A stretch of DNA of 64,000 nucleotides from Planctomyces sp. SH-PL14 (GCF_001610835.1 NZ_CP011270.1:2064001-2128000); one strand, 5' to 3'. Shown: positions 36,648 to 45,821, counted from the stretch's first letter. Notes: generated from the sequence alone by a model not told the origin. Numbers and translations: made by a program.

Positions 36648-38051
36648 GTGAGCGAGTTTCAGTCCGGTCTCTTCCGTCGGGCTCGCGGAATGTTTGAACT
36701 GTCGCTGACGATCGCCGTTCTGATGATCCTGACCGCAGCGGTCCCGTTCAGCGTCCAGCCGCGCTGGGCCTGCGGGCTGTTGTGCGTGGGATGGCTCCTC
36801 GTCTGGGGGGTCGTCCATCTCGTCAACAGCGTTGTCCGCTTCGTTCCCGCCGTAGGAGCGCTCTACCTCTTCCTGATCGCGGCGTTCCCGATCGCCCGCG
36901 TGATGAAGCTGAACTGGCTGGGATTCCAGTCGATCGCCCTCGTCGGCGCCGTCGGGGCCTATGGCCTCGCGATGTTCCACTACATCCCGGCCTACCACGA
37001 GCATCGGGAGCTGCAGTCCCGCTTTCCCGCGGTCGACTTGAAGCCGCGGCTGGCGGACGAGCGGCCGCTCCTGACCGCGTCTGGACCGGTGTCGGCGGAG
37101 ATCGACGCCGCTACCGACGTCAAAGCAGCCGCCAAGTATGACGCCAGGGCACTGCGCGAGCAGGATGACGTCTTCCGACAGTATCTCGATCTCAACACGT
37201 TTCGAATCGAACTGGCCAAGAAGGATCGCCGCCTGGCCTTTCGGGCACTGGCGCAGGTCCACGAAGGGTTCGTCGCGGATTTCATCGCCCAGCCGGGTGT
37301 GGGGCGGACTCGTCTCCCCGGCGTGAAACTCCTGCGCAAGGACAGCTTCGTTGAGGAAGTGGAAGACGTCCGGCTCGATGTTACTCCCGAACCGATCAGA
37401 CAGCCTGATTCTCTCGAATCGAGTCCGCTCTCGGCTGGTCGCTCACACTTCCCGGACGAGCCGACTGATGCCGGTTCCCTTCACCCCGCAGCGACGTTCC
37501 GGGCCGTATCACACATCACGGAGCGCCCTGAGCTGGAGAGCCTGCACCGGCACAACGTCGCCAACTTCGTGCCGCTGTACTCCCTGGGCGGAGTCGATCG
37601 CGATTTGAAAGCTCGAGGCTTCGAGCCCCACGCCTTTCGCCTCTCACCGATGCAGTCGGATGCGGTACCACGTCCGACCAGTTGGCGGCTCTCCCGCCTG
37701 GAGCTCGTCAGTCTGCTGAAGCACCGCCCGCCCGCGGTGTACGTTTCCGAGCATCTCCCGGCGATGGAAGAACTGAGAACGGCGCCGACGCGTCCGTTGT
37801 CGCCGTTCGAATCGGACGCGATCGCCAAGCTGCTCGGCGGCGAAGATTTGGTGGCTGGATTCGCCAACGAGGGTGACCTGGCGATGGTCGGATCGATTCG
37901 GGCGATTGCCGCTTGCCGCGAGTGCCATCAGGTTCCCGTCGGGGGACTGCTCGGCGCCTTTACCTACCGATTGAAGCCCATCCCGGTGGCGCCAGCCGCG
38001 GTCCGCCAAGGCGAAGAGCCATTCCCGCCCTCAGCCTCCCCCGAGCCGTAG
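36648..38051 (+). CDS. membrane protein with C-terminal CxxCH heme-binding motif
   Basis: 467 residues. Four hydrophobic segments fill the first 110 residues (FELSLTIAVLMILTAAVPF, WACGLLCVGWLLVWGVVHLV, AVGALYLFLIAAFPIARV, IALVGAVGAYGLAMFHYI). The remainder is soluble and presumably periplasmic. One heme c site CRECH occurs about 40 residues before the C terminus. Start is GTG without a clear ribosome site; an ATG 42 nt later is possible. It follows the DUF3445 gene and may be an electron-transfer partner, by inference. Confidence 0.7.
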   Translation: MSEFQSGLFRRARGMFELSLTIAVLMILTAAVPFSVQPRWACGLLCVGWLLVWGVVHLVNSVVRFVPAVGALYLFLIAAFPIARVMKLNWLGFQSIALVGAVGAYGLAMFHYIPAYHEHRELQSRFPAVDLKPRLADERPLLTASGPVSAEIDAATDVKAAAKYDARALREQDDVFRQYLDLNTFRIELAKKDRRLAFRALAQVHEGFVADFIAQPGVGRTRLPGVKLLRKDSFVEEVEDVRLDVTPEPIRQPDSLESSPLSAGRSHFPDEPTDAGSLHPAATFRAVSHITERPELESLHRHNVANFVPLYSLGGVDRDLKARGFEPHAFRLSPMQSDAVPRPTSWRLSRLELVSLLKHRPPAVYVSEHLPAMEELRTAPTRPLSPFESDAIAKLLGGEDLVAGFANEGDLAMVGSIRAIAACRECHQVPVGGLLGAFTYRLKPIPVAPAAVRQGEEPFPPSASPEP

Positions 38052-38099
38052 GCCGCAGCATCGACCGGGTGTCTTTGTCATGGAACGGCCGAACGGAGG

Positions 38100-38128
38100 A
38101 ACATGCCCGTGCGATCCACGGGCATGTT
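38100..38128. terminator. hairpin between convergent genes
   Basis: AACATGCCCGTG / CACGGGCATGTT, perfect 12-bp stem with a 5-nt loop, between the ends of two convergent genes. No T tract on either side, so its role as terminator is not certain. Confidence 0.6.
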
Positions 38129-38158
38129 GCCGGTCCCGAACGCCATCCGCCGCACGGC

Positions 38159-38620
38159 TCATTCGCCGCCGGGAATTTCCGGCTCCACGAGGCGGGCCAG
38201 CTGGAGAAGCGATTCCTGCCAGCCGAGGTAGCACATTTCCGCCGGGATGGCCGCAGGAAGGCCCTCATGGAGGATCGTCATCTCCGTACCGCAGCTGACC
38301 GCTCGCAGCGTGATGGTCTTGGTCATGTTGTCGGTCGCCGGCCCCGGGGCGTCGAACTTGTCGGCGATGCGGATTCGCTCGTTCGGAACCAGCTCGACGA
38401 ACTTGCTCTCGAACGAATGGCTGTCCCCCGTCCCGAAGTTGATGAACGACATGTGATAGCCGCCCCCCTCGCGAGGGTCGATGCGATGGATCTTCCCCAG
38501 AAAGCCGTACGGCGGCAGCCACCGGCACAGGGCGTCCGGGTCGAGAAAGGCCTTGAAAATCCGCTCGGCCGGGGCCCGAAGCACGCGATGCAGCCGAACG
38601 GTGTTGGATGAATCCGCCAT
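38159..38620 (-). CDS. SRPBCC/AHSA1-family protein
   Basis: 153 residues in the START/Bet v1-like fold: VRLHRVLRAPAERIFKAFLDPDALCRWLPP at the front, GGGYHMSFINFGTGDSHSFESKFVELVPNERIRI and a C-terminal helix (MCYLGWQESLLQLARLVE). AHSA1 (Aha1 C-like) members bind hydrophobic ligands or partners. Convergent with the CxxCH membrane protein, with a strong hairpin between them, and divergent from nothing close. Confidence 0.85.
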   Translation of the reverse strand: MADSSNTVRLHRVLRAPAERIFKAFLDPDALCRWLPPYGFLGKIHRIDPREGGGYHMSFINFGTGDSHSFESKFVELVPNERIRIADKFDAPGPATDNMTKTITLRAVSCGTEMTILHEGLPAAIPAEMCYLGWQESLLQLARLVEPEIPGGE

Positions 38621-38799
38621 GGAATATTTCTCCTCAGGAACTGTGAATGACCGTGTTCACAAGGGCGTCGACTGACCGCCCGCGAAATCGACATCGTGAA
38701 TCGGAAAAATTCCGGATTCCTTTCTGGCCGGTGGAGAGCTCGTCTGGCACATCCATGGGACATACGGCCATTTCAACGTAGAGCGGGGCCATGCGGACT

Positions 38800-39546
38800 T
38801 CAGCGACCGCCGGCGAGGTCAATGAACGTTCCGGTCGCATAGGAGGCCTCCTCGGAGAGAAGCCACACGATGGCGGCGGCCACCTCGTCCGGCTGGCCGC
38901 CGCGCTTCATGGGGACTCCCGCCTTGACCCGGTCGACCCGGCCCGGCTCGCCGCCACTGGCGTGGATCTCGGTGTAGATGAAGCCCGGCCGCACGGCGTT
39001 CACGCGAATCCCTTCTTCGGCCACTTCCTTCGAGAGGCCGAGCGTCAGCGAGTCGATCGCCCCTTTGGCCGCGGCGTAGTCAACGTACTCCCCCGGCGCT
39101 CCGACCCGCGCGGCGACCGACGACACGTTCACGATCGCCCCCCCGCTGCCGCCCCGTCGCGTCGACATACGGCGGACCGCCTCCCGGCAGCAGAGAAACG
39201 AGCCGGTGACATTCGCCGCGAAGACGCGCTGCAGCCGCGCCGCGTCCATCGCCTCGACCCGCATCTGGGTCTCCAGAATCCCCGCGTTGTTCACGAGCGC
39301 CGTAACCACCCCGAGTTCCGCGTCAACGGTTTCGAACAAACGCACGACATCGGCCTCACTCGCCACGTCCGCCTGAACGGGGAACGCCCGGACTCCCAGC
39401 TCCCGACAGTCCGCCACCACGCGATCGGCCGCGTCGCGATTCGCCCGGTAGTTCACGCACACGGCGTAGCCCCGCCGGGCCGCCAGCCGGCATGTCGCCG
39501 CTCCGATCCCCCGGCTTCCTCCCGTCACAACGACGATTCGTTCCAC
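38800..39546 (-). CDS. SDR-family oxidoreductase
   Basis: 248 residues, classical SDR. NAD(P) motif TGGSRGIG at 8-15, NNAG near 86, catalytic Ser in NVSSVAAR, and YxxxK as YVDYAAAKG (Tyr/Lys). The C-terminal ending YATGTFIDLAGGR is typical of glucose 1-dehydrogenase or 3-oxoacyl reductase relatives. The substrate is not known. No obvious operon partner; the SRPBCC gene follows 180 nt downstream on the same strand. Confidence 0.9.
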   Translation of the reverse strand: MERIVVVTGGSRGIGAATCRLAARRGYAVCVNYRANRDAADRVVADCRELGVRAFPVQADVASEADVVRLFETVDAELGVVTALVNNAGILETQMRVEAMDAARLQRVFAANVTGSFLCCREAVRRMSTRRGGSGGAIVNVSSVAARVGAPGEYVDYAAAKGAIDSLTLGLSKEVAEEGIRVNAVRPGFIYTEIHASGGEPGRVDRVKAGVPMKRGGQPDEVAAAIVWLLSEEASYATGTFIDLAGGR

Positions 39547-39800
39547 TCCACCCTCCTCATCACATGCTCAACGTTCGGCCGAACTCGCGTCGACCCGCGA
39601 TGGAGTTTAAGAGGCCTCTCCAGGGATGCCCAACTCCCCCCACTCCCGCCCCAGGAGCCTGTTCCCGCCGCCGCGGAGGTGTGGTTACCGATCCGCATGA
39701 CAGACGGACCACCCGCGTTGAGAGACAAGGATGGCCGCCGGCGGGTAGAGTCCGGACACGTCGTGAACGATTCCAGTCCTGTCACAACTCCGGTGTTCTG

Positions 39801-41081
39801 ATGTCTCGTCTCGCTCCGGGAATTTTCGCCGCGGCCCTCGTGTGCAGTCTGGCGATGGCTGTTGCCGAGGATGTCCCGCTGGAGATCGACGCCCGCATCG
39901 CCGTTCCGTCCACGGACTGGCCCTGGTGGCGGGGGCCGCAGCGGAACGGCATCGCGACTCCCGGACAGCCGGTCCCGCTGCAGTGGACCGAGACGAAGAA
40001 CATCGTCTGGAAGGCTCCCCTTCCCGGACGGGGGCACGGCTCGCCGATCGTCTCGGGGAACCAGGTCCTGCTCCAGACCGCCGAGACGGACCCGCAGGTC
40101 CAGTCGGTCGTCTGCCTGGACCGCGGCACCGGAAAGCTCCTGTGGCAGACCCCGGTTCACCACGGCGGCGTCGAGATCAAGCAGAACGAGAAGAGCACCT
40201 ACGCCAACTCGACTCCCGCCTGCGACGGCGAGCGGATCTTTGTCAATTTCCTGAACGCAGGCGGCATCTACACGACCGCCCTCGACCGCTCGGGAAAACA
40301 GATCTGGCAGGTCAAGGTGACGGACTATGTGCTGCACCAGGGCTTCAGCTCCTCCCCGGCGCTCTACCGGTCGCTCGTGATCGTCTCGGCGGACAACAAG
40401 GGGACGGGGGCCCTCGCTGCCCTCAATCGCGATACGGGGGAGACGGTCTGGAAGCGGGACCGGCCCGCGCTCCCGAACTACACCTCGCCGATCATCCTCA
40501 AGGTCCACGGCCGCGATCAGCTCCTGTTCGTCGGCTGCGATCTGGTGACGAGCCTCGATCCGCTGACCGGCGAGACACTCTGGGAGACCGCGGGGGCCAC
40601 GACGGAATGCGTGACCTCGACGGTGACCGACGGCAACGTGATCTTCACGAGTGGCGGCTATCCCAAGAACCATCTCGCCGCCATCCGGGCCGATGGATCG
40701 GGGGAGCGGGCCTGGGAGAACGGGTCGCGGGTCTACGTCCCTTCGATGGTCCTCTCGGACGGGCACCTCTACGCCATGCTCGACGCCGGGATCGCCCAGT
40801 GCTGGGAAGCCTCCACGGGCAAGGAACGATGGAAGGCCCGCGTCGGCGGGACCTTCAGCTCGTCGCTGGTCCTGGCGGATGGAAACGTCTTTGCGACCGA
40901 CGAAGCGGGGAAGACGACCGTCTTCAAAGCGGATCCCAGGACGTTCGAGCGAGTCGGCGAGAACCAGCTCGGCAACTCGGTGTTCGCCACCCCCGCCATC
41001 TGCGACGGCCGAATCTACCAGAGGGTCATCACCGGACAGGACAAAGAGCTCAAAGAGTCCCTCTACTGCATCGGTCAGTAG
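39801..41081 (+). CDS. PQQ-like beta-propeller secreted protein
   Basis: 426 residues with signal peptide (FAAALVCSLAMAVA). WPWWRGPQRNGIA opens the domain, followed by repeated blade signatures of the type VVCLDRGTGKLLWQT, TALDRSGKQIWQV, LAALNRDTGETVWKR, VTSLDPLTGETLWET and QCWEASTGKERWKA: about six to seven beta-propeller blades of the PQQ-binding-like type. It is probably not an enzyme by itself; in planctomycetes such proteins are numerous and of unknown role. Start ATG 39801. Confidence 0.9.
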   Translation: MSRLAPGIFAAALVCSLAMAVAEDVPLEIDARIAVPSTDWPWWRGPQRNGIATPGQPVPLQWTETKNIVWKAPLPGRGHGSPIVSGNQVLLQTAETDPQVQSVVCLDRGTGKLLWQTPVHHGGVEIKQNEKSTYANSTPACDGERIFVNFLNAGGIYTTALDRSGKQIWQVKVTDYVLHQGFSSSPALYRSLVIVSADNKGTGALAALNRDTGETVWKRDRPALPNYTSPIILKVHGRDQLLFVGCDLVTSLDPLTGETLWETAGATTECVTSTVTDGNVIFTSGGYPKNHLAAIRADGSGERAWENGSRVYVPSMVLSDGHLYAMLDAGIAQCWEASTGKERWKARVGGTFSSSLVLADGNVFATDEAGKTTVFKADPRTFERVGENQLGNSVFATPAICDGRIYQRVITGQDKELKESLYCIGQ

Positions 41082-41114
41082 CCGGTCCCCGCGTCAGGCC
41101 GCCGCCGATCGCCT

Positions 41115-41342
41115 CTACGACGACGGCTTCACCGCATAGTGCTTGAGCAGCCCGCATTGCGGGCACCGGAACGTCGTGATCGGAATCATCGAGCTGGTCT
41201 CCAGCTTGAGGTTGCCGGTCAACGTTTTCGCGGTCGCGGTTCCCGGATGCCACTGGCTCTGGATGATGCAGGCGTAGTGATCGGGAACGAAACCGATCTC
41301 CAGATCGATCTGGCAATCGGGACATTGGTGTGAGCGTGGCAT
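41115..41342 (-). CDS. small zinc-ribbon protein
   Basis: 75 residues with two CxxC pairs: CPDC near the N terminus and CPQC in ITTFRCPQCGLLKHYA near the C terminus, a zinc-ribbon arrangement. A good ribosome site (GGAGGA) precedes ATG 41342, better than the upstream in-frame start. Function unknown; related small proteins have been grouped as DUFs. Confidence 0.8.
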   Translation of the reverse strand: MPRSHQCPDCQIDLEIGFVPDHYACIIQSQWHPGTATAKTLTGNLKLETSSMIPITTFRCPQCGLLKHYAVKPSS

Positions 41343-41643
41343 GTTGTGTCCTCCGCGGTAGCTCCGAAGGGGATTGGCGGAGCATTCCAAGAGACTTTCC
41401 GCAGCATCCCATAGAAACGAGACCGGACGCGGACGGGATCACGACAATCCGCCGGACCGCGGGACCGAATCTGCCCCGTCCACCAGTCGTCTTCCTGCGA
41501 AGCTGCCCCAACCTCGATTGGGCCACATAGGCTTCCCTCCCTTTTAACGCGACATGATACCCGCGAGCGGCCGGGCGACCGATAATGTGGGCTGCCGCCT
41601 CGAAGGCGGTTCCCGTCGGCCGTCCGCTTCCACAGGTGATCCC

Positions 41644-42189
41644 ATGACGTCGAAGACTCTCGCTTCCCTCGTGATCGCATCGTGCCTCGCCTGGACCACC
41701 ATCGCCGGTGCCGACGGCAAGGCGGAAAGCGCCAAGAGCGAGAAGCCCCCCTTCGACAAGTTCGCGCAGCTGGCCGGCGAGTGGGTCGGGAAGGGGATCC
41801 ATGGCGATTCCGCCGAAGAGGTCCACGTCGTCTACAAGGTCACCTCCGGCGGCAGCACTGTCGTCGAGACGATCGCCCCCGGGACCGATCACGAAATGAT
41901 CACGGTCATCCACCAGGACGGCGATGACCTCCTGCTGACGCACTACTGCATGCTCGGCAACCAGCCGCACCTGAAGGCCCTGCCGAAGAAGGGAGAGAAC
42001 ACGATCCCGTTCGAGTTCATCAAGGCGACGAACCTCAAGTCCGAAAAGGACATGCATATGCGGACCGTCACCTACACCTTCGTCGACAAGGACACGCTGA
42101 AGTCCGAATGGACGCACTTCAACGACGGAAAAGAAGCGGGCAAGGCAATCATCGAACTGAAGCGGAAGCAGCCGGCCGAGAAGAAGTAG
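41644..42189 (+). CDS. secreted lipocalin-like protein
   Basis: 181 residues with a signal peptide (LASLVIASCLAWTTIAGA). The mature part FAQLAGEWVGKGI, VYKVTSGGSTVVETIAPG, MITVIHQDGDDLLLTHYCMLGNQPHL, MRTVTYTFVDKDTLKSEW forms strand pairs resembling DUF1579/lipocalin-like domains. The tail is basic. Ligand and role unknown. Confidence 0.75.
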   Translation: MTSKTLASLVIASCLAWTTIAGADGKAESAKSEKPPFDKFAQLAGEWVGKGIHGDSAEEVHVVYKVTSGGSTVVETIAPGTDHEMITVIHQDGDDLLLTHYCMLGNQPHLKALPKKGENTIPFEFIKATNLKSEKDMHMRTVTYTFVDKDTLKSEWTHFNDGKEAGKAIIELKRKQPAEKK

Positions 42190-42230
42190 ACCGTTCTGGA
42201 GCGAAGCAAATAGAGTCGCCCTGTCTGGGC

Positions 42231-43130
42231 TCACAGCAGCGCGATGACGACCGAGATCATCAGCAGCACGGCGCCGACGAGCCGGAGGAACATGGTCCGG
42301 TTCGAGTGCCCTGCCTCGGGACTCGCAGCGAGGCGGCTGAGCCCCCAGGCGAGCAGGACGGACCAGAACCCGCGGAGGGCGTAGACGATGTTGATCCGCG
42401 TGGCGTCGCCGTACTGTCCCAGCGAGTAGGAAATGCTCACCGCCTGGGTCGCCATCAGGAGTGCCGCCGGCACGAGGGACTTCATCGCCCCCAACCGGCG
42501 GACCCGCGCGGGACTGTCGGCCCACGGAAGCAGCCCGCACGAGAAGAGCCCGGTGAAAACGAACATCGTCACCAGAAACCGTTCGGCCCCGTACCGGCGG
42601 CCGCAGATCTGCAGGCCGATGTCGAAGAGCGAGAGGGCGGTCGCGGCGAGGACCGCGAGGAGAATCGTGAGCGCCGCCCGTCCCGCGGACGTCCGTGAGT
42701 GCGAGGCGACCTTCCCGCTCGCCTGAACCACCCCGACTCCCACCGCCGCCAGCACCGCCGCGATCCAGATCCGGGTCTCGACGGGCTTCTCCGCCAGGAC
42801 CGCGCTGAGGATCGCCACGATGATGATCTTCACGCCAAAGACCGGCGTGGCCAGGGAGACGTCGCCATAGTGGAACGCCAGGTACGTGCAGAGCTGACCG
42901 GCCACAAAGGCCAAGGCGATCGCCGCCGCGGGCCACCAGGCATCGGGCGACAGCCCTCCCGCCCGCACCAGGCCGAAGGCTCCCCAGAACAGCGCCAGAC
43001 ATAGGTTCGAAAGGGCGGTATTCGTGAAGGGGCTCACCCCGCGAAGGGTCGCCTGCCGGGCCAGCAGGGCGCCGAAGACGAACAGCACACTCGAGAAGAG
43101 CGGGAACAGCAGGTGGAGGGAACCGGGCAT
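42231..43130 (-). CDS. EamA/DMT-superfamily transporter
   Basis: 299 residues, ten hydrophobic helices in two EamA halves (1: LHLLFPLFSSVLFVFGALLA to AVGVGVVQASG; 2: ALTILLAVLAATALSLFDIG to LVGAVLLMISVVIALL). It acts in the inner membrane, probably as a drug/metabolite carrier with unknown substrate. Divergent from nothing obvious; a small secreted protein gene lies 70 nt upstream on the same strand. Confidence 0.85.
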   Translation of the reverse strand: MPGSLHLLFPLFSSVLFVFGALLARQATLRGVSPFTNTALSNLCLALFWGAFGLVRAGGLSPDAWWPAAAIALAFVAGQLCTYLAFHYGDVSLATPVFGVKIIIVAILSAVLAEKPVETRIWIAAVLAAVGVGVVQASGKVASHSRTSAGRAALTILLAVLAATALSLFDIGLQICGRRYGAERFLVTMFVFTGLFSCGLLPWADSPARVRRLGAMKSLVPAALLMATQAVSISYSLGQYGDATRINIVYALRGFWSVLLAWGLSRLAASPEAGHSNRTMFLRLVGAVLLMISVVIALL

Positions 43131-43200
43131 GTCGGAGCATATCCGGCCCGGGGCCCGTTTCGAATCATGAATTCGTCGCGATGAAGTCGCGAATCAAGCC

Positions 43201-43440
43201 CTATCGACGGCGGAAAATGACGCCGCGACGCGGCCACGACGAGTTCGATCGTGGCTGGGGAGCCGCCTGGCGATGCTCCCGCTCCCACTGCTCCGCGCCG
43301 TAGTTGATCCCGCTGATATTGAAGCTGCGATACGGATTGTTTCGCGAGAGTTCCCCCGCGCCCGCAGAGGCCGGTGCCGCGAGGGCGAAGACCGAGACGG
43401 CGAGCAGCGTGCCGACAGACCGGAGAGTCATCGTGGTCAC
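43201..43440 (-). CDS. small secreted protein
   Basis: 79 residues: signal peptide MTLRSVGTLLAVSVFALAAPASA, then a short mature region with Asn/Arg-rich and Pro-rich stretches (RNNPYRSFNISGINYGAEQWE, SNSSWPRRGVIFRRR). No family recognised. Co-directional with and upstream of the DMT transporter gene. Confidence 0.6.
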   Translation of the reverse strand: MTTMTLRSVGTLLAVSVFALAAPASAGAGELSRNNPYRSFNISGINYGAEQWEREHRQAAPQPRSNSSWPRRGVIFRRR

Positions 43441-43872
43441 CTTCCTTCTTCTGAAGAGCTTTCGCTTTTGATTTTACGGAATCGATCCAGGCGAAGGGAA
43501 CCGGTTCCCGGAACCTCACGCTCTATCGTGTGTGCGTCCCGAAAGTCGGTAGAAGACTCCAACGTGGAGAGTCCACAGAATCCCATCGTTTGAGATGATT
43601 GACTCGGGAGGGCGAGGCTCCGGCCGAGCCGCGGCGATGGAGGACGTTCTCGGTCGCCCCTTCGCCCCGGTCCGAAGAGAATCGTCGTGGCCGGGGCGTT
43701 GCTCAAGGGAAGGGGCGGGAGGTCGAGGCGACCGAAGCGATGCGTTTCGAACCTGCACGGCTCAGCAGGAGCTTCGCCCGCCCAGGCCCATGCGATCAGA
43801 CGTCTCTGACCGCGAGCCACAACCGACCTTCACACACCGCCTTATCGATCCACCGGGCGGGCTGTCCGGCGT
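43441..43872. other. 432-nt gap with GEAPAEP-type palindrome pair
   Basis: Non-coding region between the small secreted protein and signal peptidase. It contains two arms in opposite orientation (43606-43631 and 43758-43783) that match at 22 of 26 positions (GGCGAGGCTCC.GCCGAGCC). Such GEAPAEP-coding palindromes recur in planctomycete genomes. Confidence 0.6.
43606..43783. repeat. inverted pair of GAGCCT/AGGCTC palindromic arms
   Basis: Each arm (26 bp) is GC-rich and partly self-complementary; together they could form one large stem-loop of about 180 nt. Translation in one frame gives EGEAPAEP, a spurious peptide often seen in planctomycete gene predictions. Confidence 0.65.
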
Positions 43873-44805
43873 TCACTGTGGCCCGGACGTCGGGCCGAAC
43901 CGGGACCAGCGATCCCCGGGCCAGTACAGGTAACTCAGCACCCCCACAATCTCACTGTGAGCCACGGGGCCGAACTCCCGACTGTCGATCGAACGGGAGC
44001 GGTGGTCTCCCAGCACGTAGTAACACCACAGCGGCACGGTCACCGGCGGACTGTCGCGCGGTCCCTCCTGCTCCGCGGGATCGTCGAGCACCGCATACGC
44101 CACGCGATCGGCATGCTCGATCTTCAGTGCCGCGCCGGAAGCCTTTCCCGCCGGGGAGCCATCAGTCGATGCAGGCCCCGGTTCGAGCGGCAGCGGCTGG
44201 CCGTTCACGAACACCTTCCCGTCGCGGATCTCGACCGTCTCCCCCGGAAGTCCGATCACCCGCTTGATGAAGCTCTGGCTCCGATTCTGCGGGTTGCGGA
44301 AGACGACCACCTCCCCCCGCGACAGCGTCCGGTCGGCGATCCCCAGCTTGGTCACCAGGACCCGGTCCCCCGGCACCAGCGTCGGCACCATCGAGGCGGA
44401 GGGGATCCGGAACGCCTCGACGACGTTCGCCCGCAGGAACAGGGCCAGCCCCAGCGCGTAGGGAACCCCCGTCATCGCCAGGAGGACATAGACCGCCGGA
44501 CGGTTGTAGTCCCGCGGAATGAACTCGGTTCCACGAAGCGCCCGAGCCCGCCGGCGGGCGTCGCCGATCGACCACAGCGAGATGCCGAGGACGGCCGTCA
44601 GGCTCGCCAGGAGCAGGATCAGCATGCCGGTGGACGTCGCCGTCAGAGCGGTCGCAACGACGATCGGCCCCAGGAGCAGGCTGAGGCTCAGCAGGATCAA
44701 CCCGCGGCCCGCCTCGCCGCAGTAGATCTGCCCCAGCCCGCAGCAGAGCATCGAGAGGGACATCGCCACCAGGGGGCTGCGTTCACGTGACGTCGTTGCG
44801 GACAT
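43873..44805 (-). CDS. lepB: signal peptidase I
   Basis: 310 residues. The N-terminal part has about three TM segments (MSLSMLCCGLGQIY, GLILLSLSLLLGPIVVATAL, MLILLLASLTAVLGISLW) and one more near 105 (AVYVLLAMTGVPYALGLALF). The serine-lysine dyad is S138 in IPSASMVPTL and K181 in SQSFIKRVIGLPGE. VLGDHRSRSIDSREFG is box E. Cleaves signal peptides of exported proteins. Its start overlaps the preceding single-TM gene by 23 nt; that gene in turn overlaps the sigma factor gene. Confidence 0.95.
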   Translation of the reverse strand: MSATTSRERSPLVAMSLSMLCCGLGQIYCGEAGRGLILLSLSLLLGPIVVATALTATSTGMLILLLASLTAVLGISLWSIGDARRRARALRGTEFIPRDYNRPAVYVLLAMTGVPYALGLALFLRANVVEAFRIPSASMVPTLVPGDRVLVTKLGIADRTLSRGEVVVFRNPQNRSQSFIKRVIGLPGETVEIRDGKVFVNGQPLPLEPGPASTDGSPAGKASGAALKIEHADRVAYAVLDDPAEQEGPRDSPPVTVPLWCYYVLGDHRSRSIDSREFGPVAHSEIVGVLSYLYWPGDRWSRFGPTSGPQ

Positions 44806-45103
44806 GGCTCTCGTCCTCGAAGAACTCGCGGGTGATGGCAGGCTCGTCCCCGGAGGAGGGGACGACGACTCCGGCCAGGCTCGCCAAGCGGACGACCGCC
44901 ACGACGAGCGAGCAGACAAACAGCAGCAGACAGGCGGCGGCTTCCAACCGATCCCGCATCCGTGGCGGAGCGCGGCGAGGCGATGGTCCAGTCGTCTGCG
45001 GCTCCGGCGCGATGGTGTTCATGACCCGGTCCGCCAGATCGGGAGGCGGGGCGGGTGACCGCCGCGAGGCGATCCAGTCCTCGAGAGGATCGTCAGGATT
45101 CAT
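44783..45103 (-). CDS. single-TM protein, putative anti-sigma factor
   Basis: 106 residues: an N-terminal cytoplasmic part (MNPDDPLEDWIASRRSPAPP), one TM segment LLLFVCSLVVAVVRLASLAGVVV and a short outside tail. It overlaps the ECF sigma gene start-to-stop by 11 nt and the lepB start by 23 nt, the usual position of a membrane anti-sigma factor, but it has no recognised ASD/zinc motif. The role is inferred from gene order. Confidence 0.65.
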   Translation of the reverse strand: MNPDDPLEDWIASRRSPAPPPDLADRVMNTIAPEPQTTGPSPRRAPPRMRDRLEAAACLLLFVCSLVVAVVRLASLAGVVVPSSGDEPAITREFFEDESHVRNDVT

Positions 45104-45719
45104 GGGGAATCTCCGAACGGAGGCGGGACGGGGCGGCCGCGGGGGTGGATGGGGGCGACATCGCGGCGGCGGGTCGCGGCTCCGGCTGAAAGGCGCGGAG
45201 GAGCGTGCGAAGCCGGTCTTTGGCCCGGCTGACGCGGGACTTGATCGTGCCGATCTCGACCGCCTCGATCGTGGCGATCTCGGCGTGCGGCAACTGCTGG
45301 ATCTCAGCCAGAACGAAGGCGGTCCGCTGGTCGAGCGGCAGGAGGTCGAGCGCTTGGTCGAGGGCCGTCCAGAGTTCGCTCTCGCCGAGCCGTTCGAGTG
45401 GCCCGGTGGCGCGAGAGAGGGGATCGGGGACAGTCTCCATGGGGGAAGGAGGGGGGCGACGGCCCAGCACCGAGAGGCATTCGTTGCGGGCGATCGTCAG
45501 CAGCCAGGTGGCGAACCGGGCGCGGCGCGGATCAAAGGTTCGCAGGCTGCGGTAGGCCGCCAGGAACGTTTCCTGGGTGACGTCTTCCGCGTCCGTCGGC
45601 CGGCGGAGCATGTTGTGTACGAAGGTGAAGACGAGTCTCTCGTGTCGTTCGACGAGACGGCGAAAGGCGGTGGTTTCCCCGGCCAGGACGGTTTCGACGG
45701 TTGTCTGGTCGTCGTCCAT
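45093..45719 (-). CDS. ECF-type RNA polymerase sigma factor
   Basis: 208 residues. Sigma-70 region 2: FRRLVERHERLVFTFVHNMLRRPTDAEDVTQETFLAAYRSL and FATWLLTIARNEC; region 4: LLPLDQRTAFVLAEIQQLPHAEIATIEAVEIGTIKSRVSRAKDRLRTLL with the HTH. There is a Pro-rich tail of about 40 residues. It heads an overlapping operon with a single-TM protein and signal peptidase I. Start 45719 is taken because all longer frames lie in repeat copy 9. Confidence 0.93.
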   Translation of the reverse strand: MDDDQTTVETVLAGETTAFRRLVERHERLVFTFVHNMLRRPTDAEDVTQETFLAAYRSLRTFDPRRARFATWLLTIARNECLSVLGRRPPPSPMETVPDPLSRATGPLERLGESELWTALDQALDLLPLDQRTAFVLAEIQQLPHAEIATIEAVEIGTIKSRVSRAKDRLRTLLRAFQPEPRPAAAMSPPSTPAAAPSRLRSEIPHES

Positions 45720-45821
45720 GTTGGTTGGGGGGGGAAGTTGCGAGAGGCCGCGGAGTCTTTCCTTCGGGCTTATACCGCCCACCGCTGAAAAAGGTTCCCA
45801 AGAAAATGCGCGGCCCAACAT

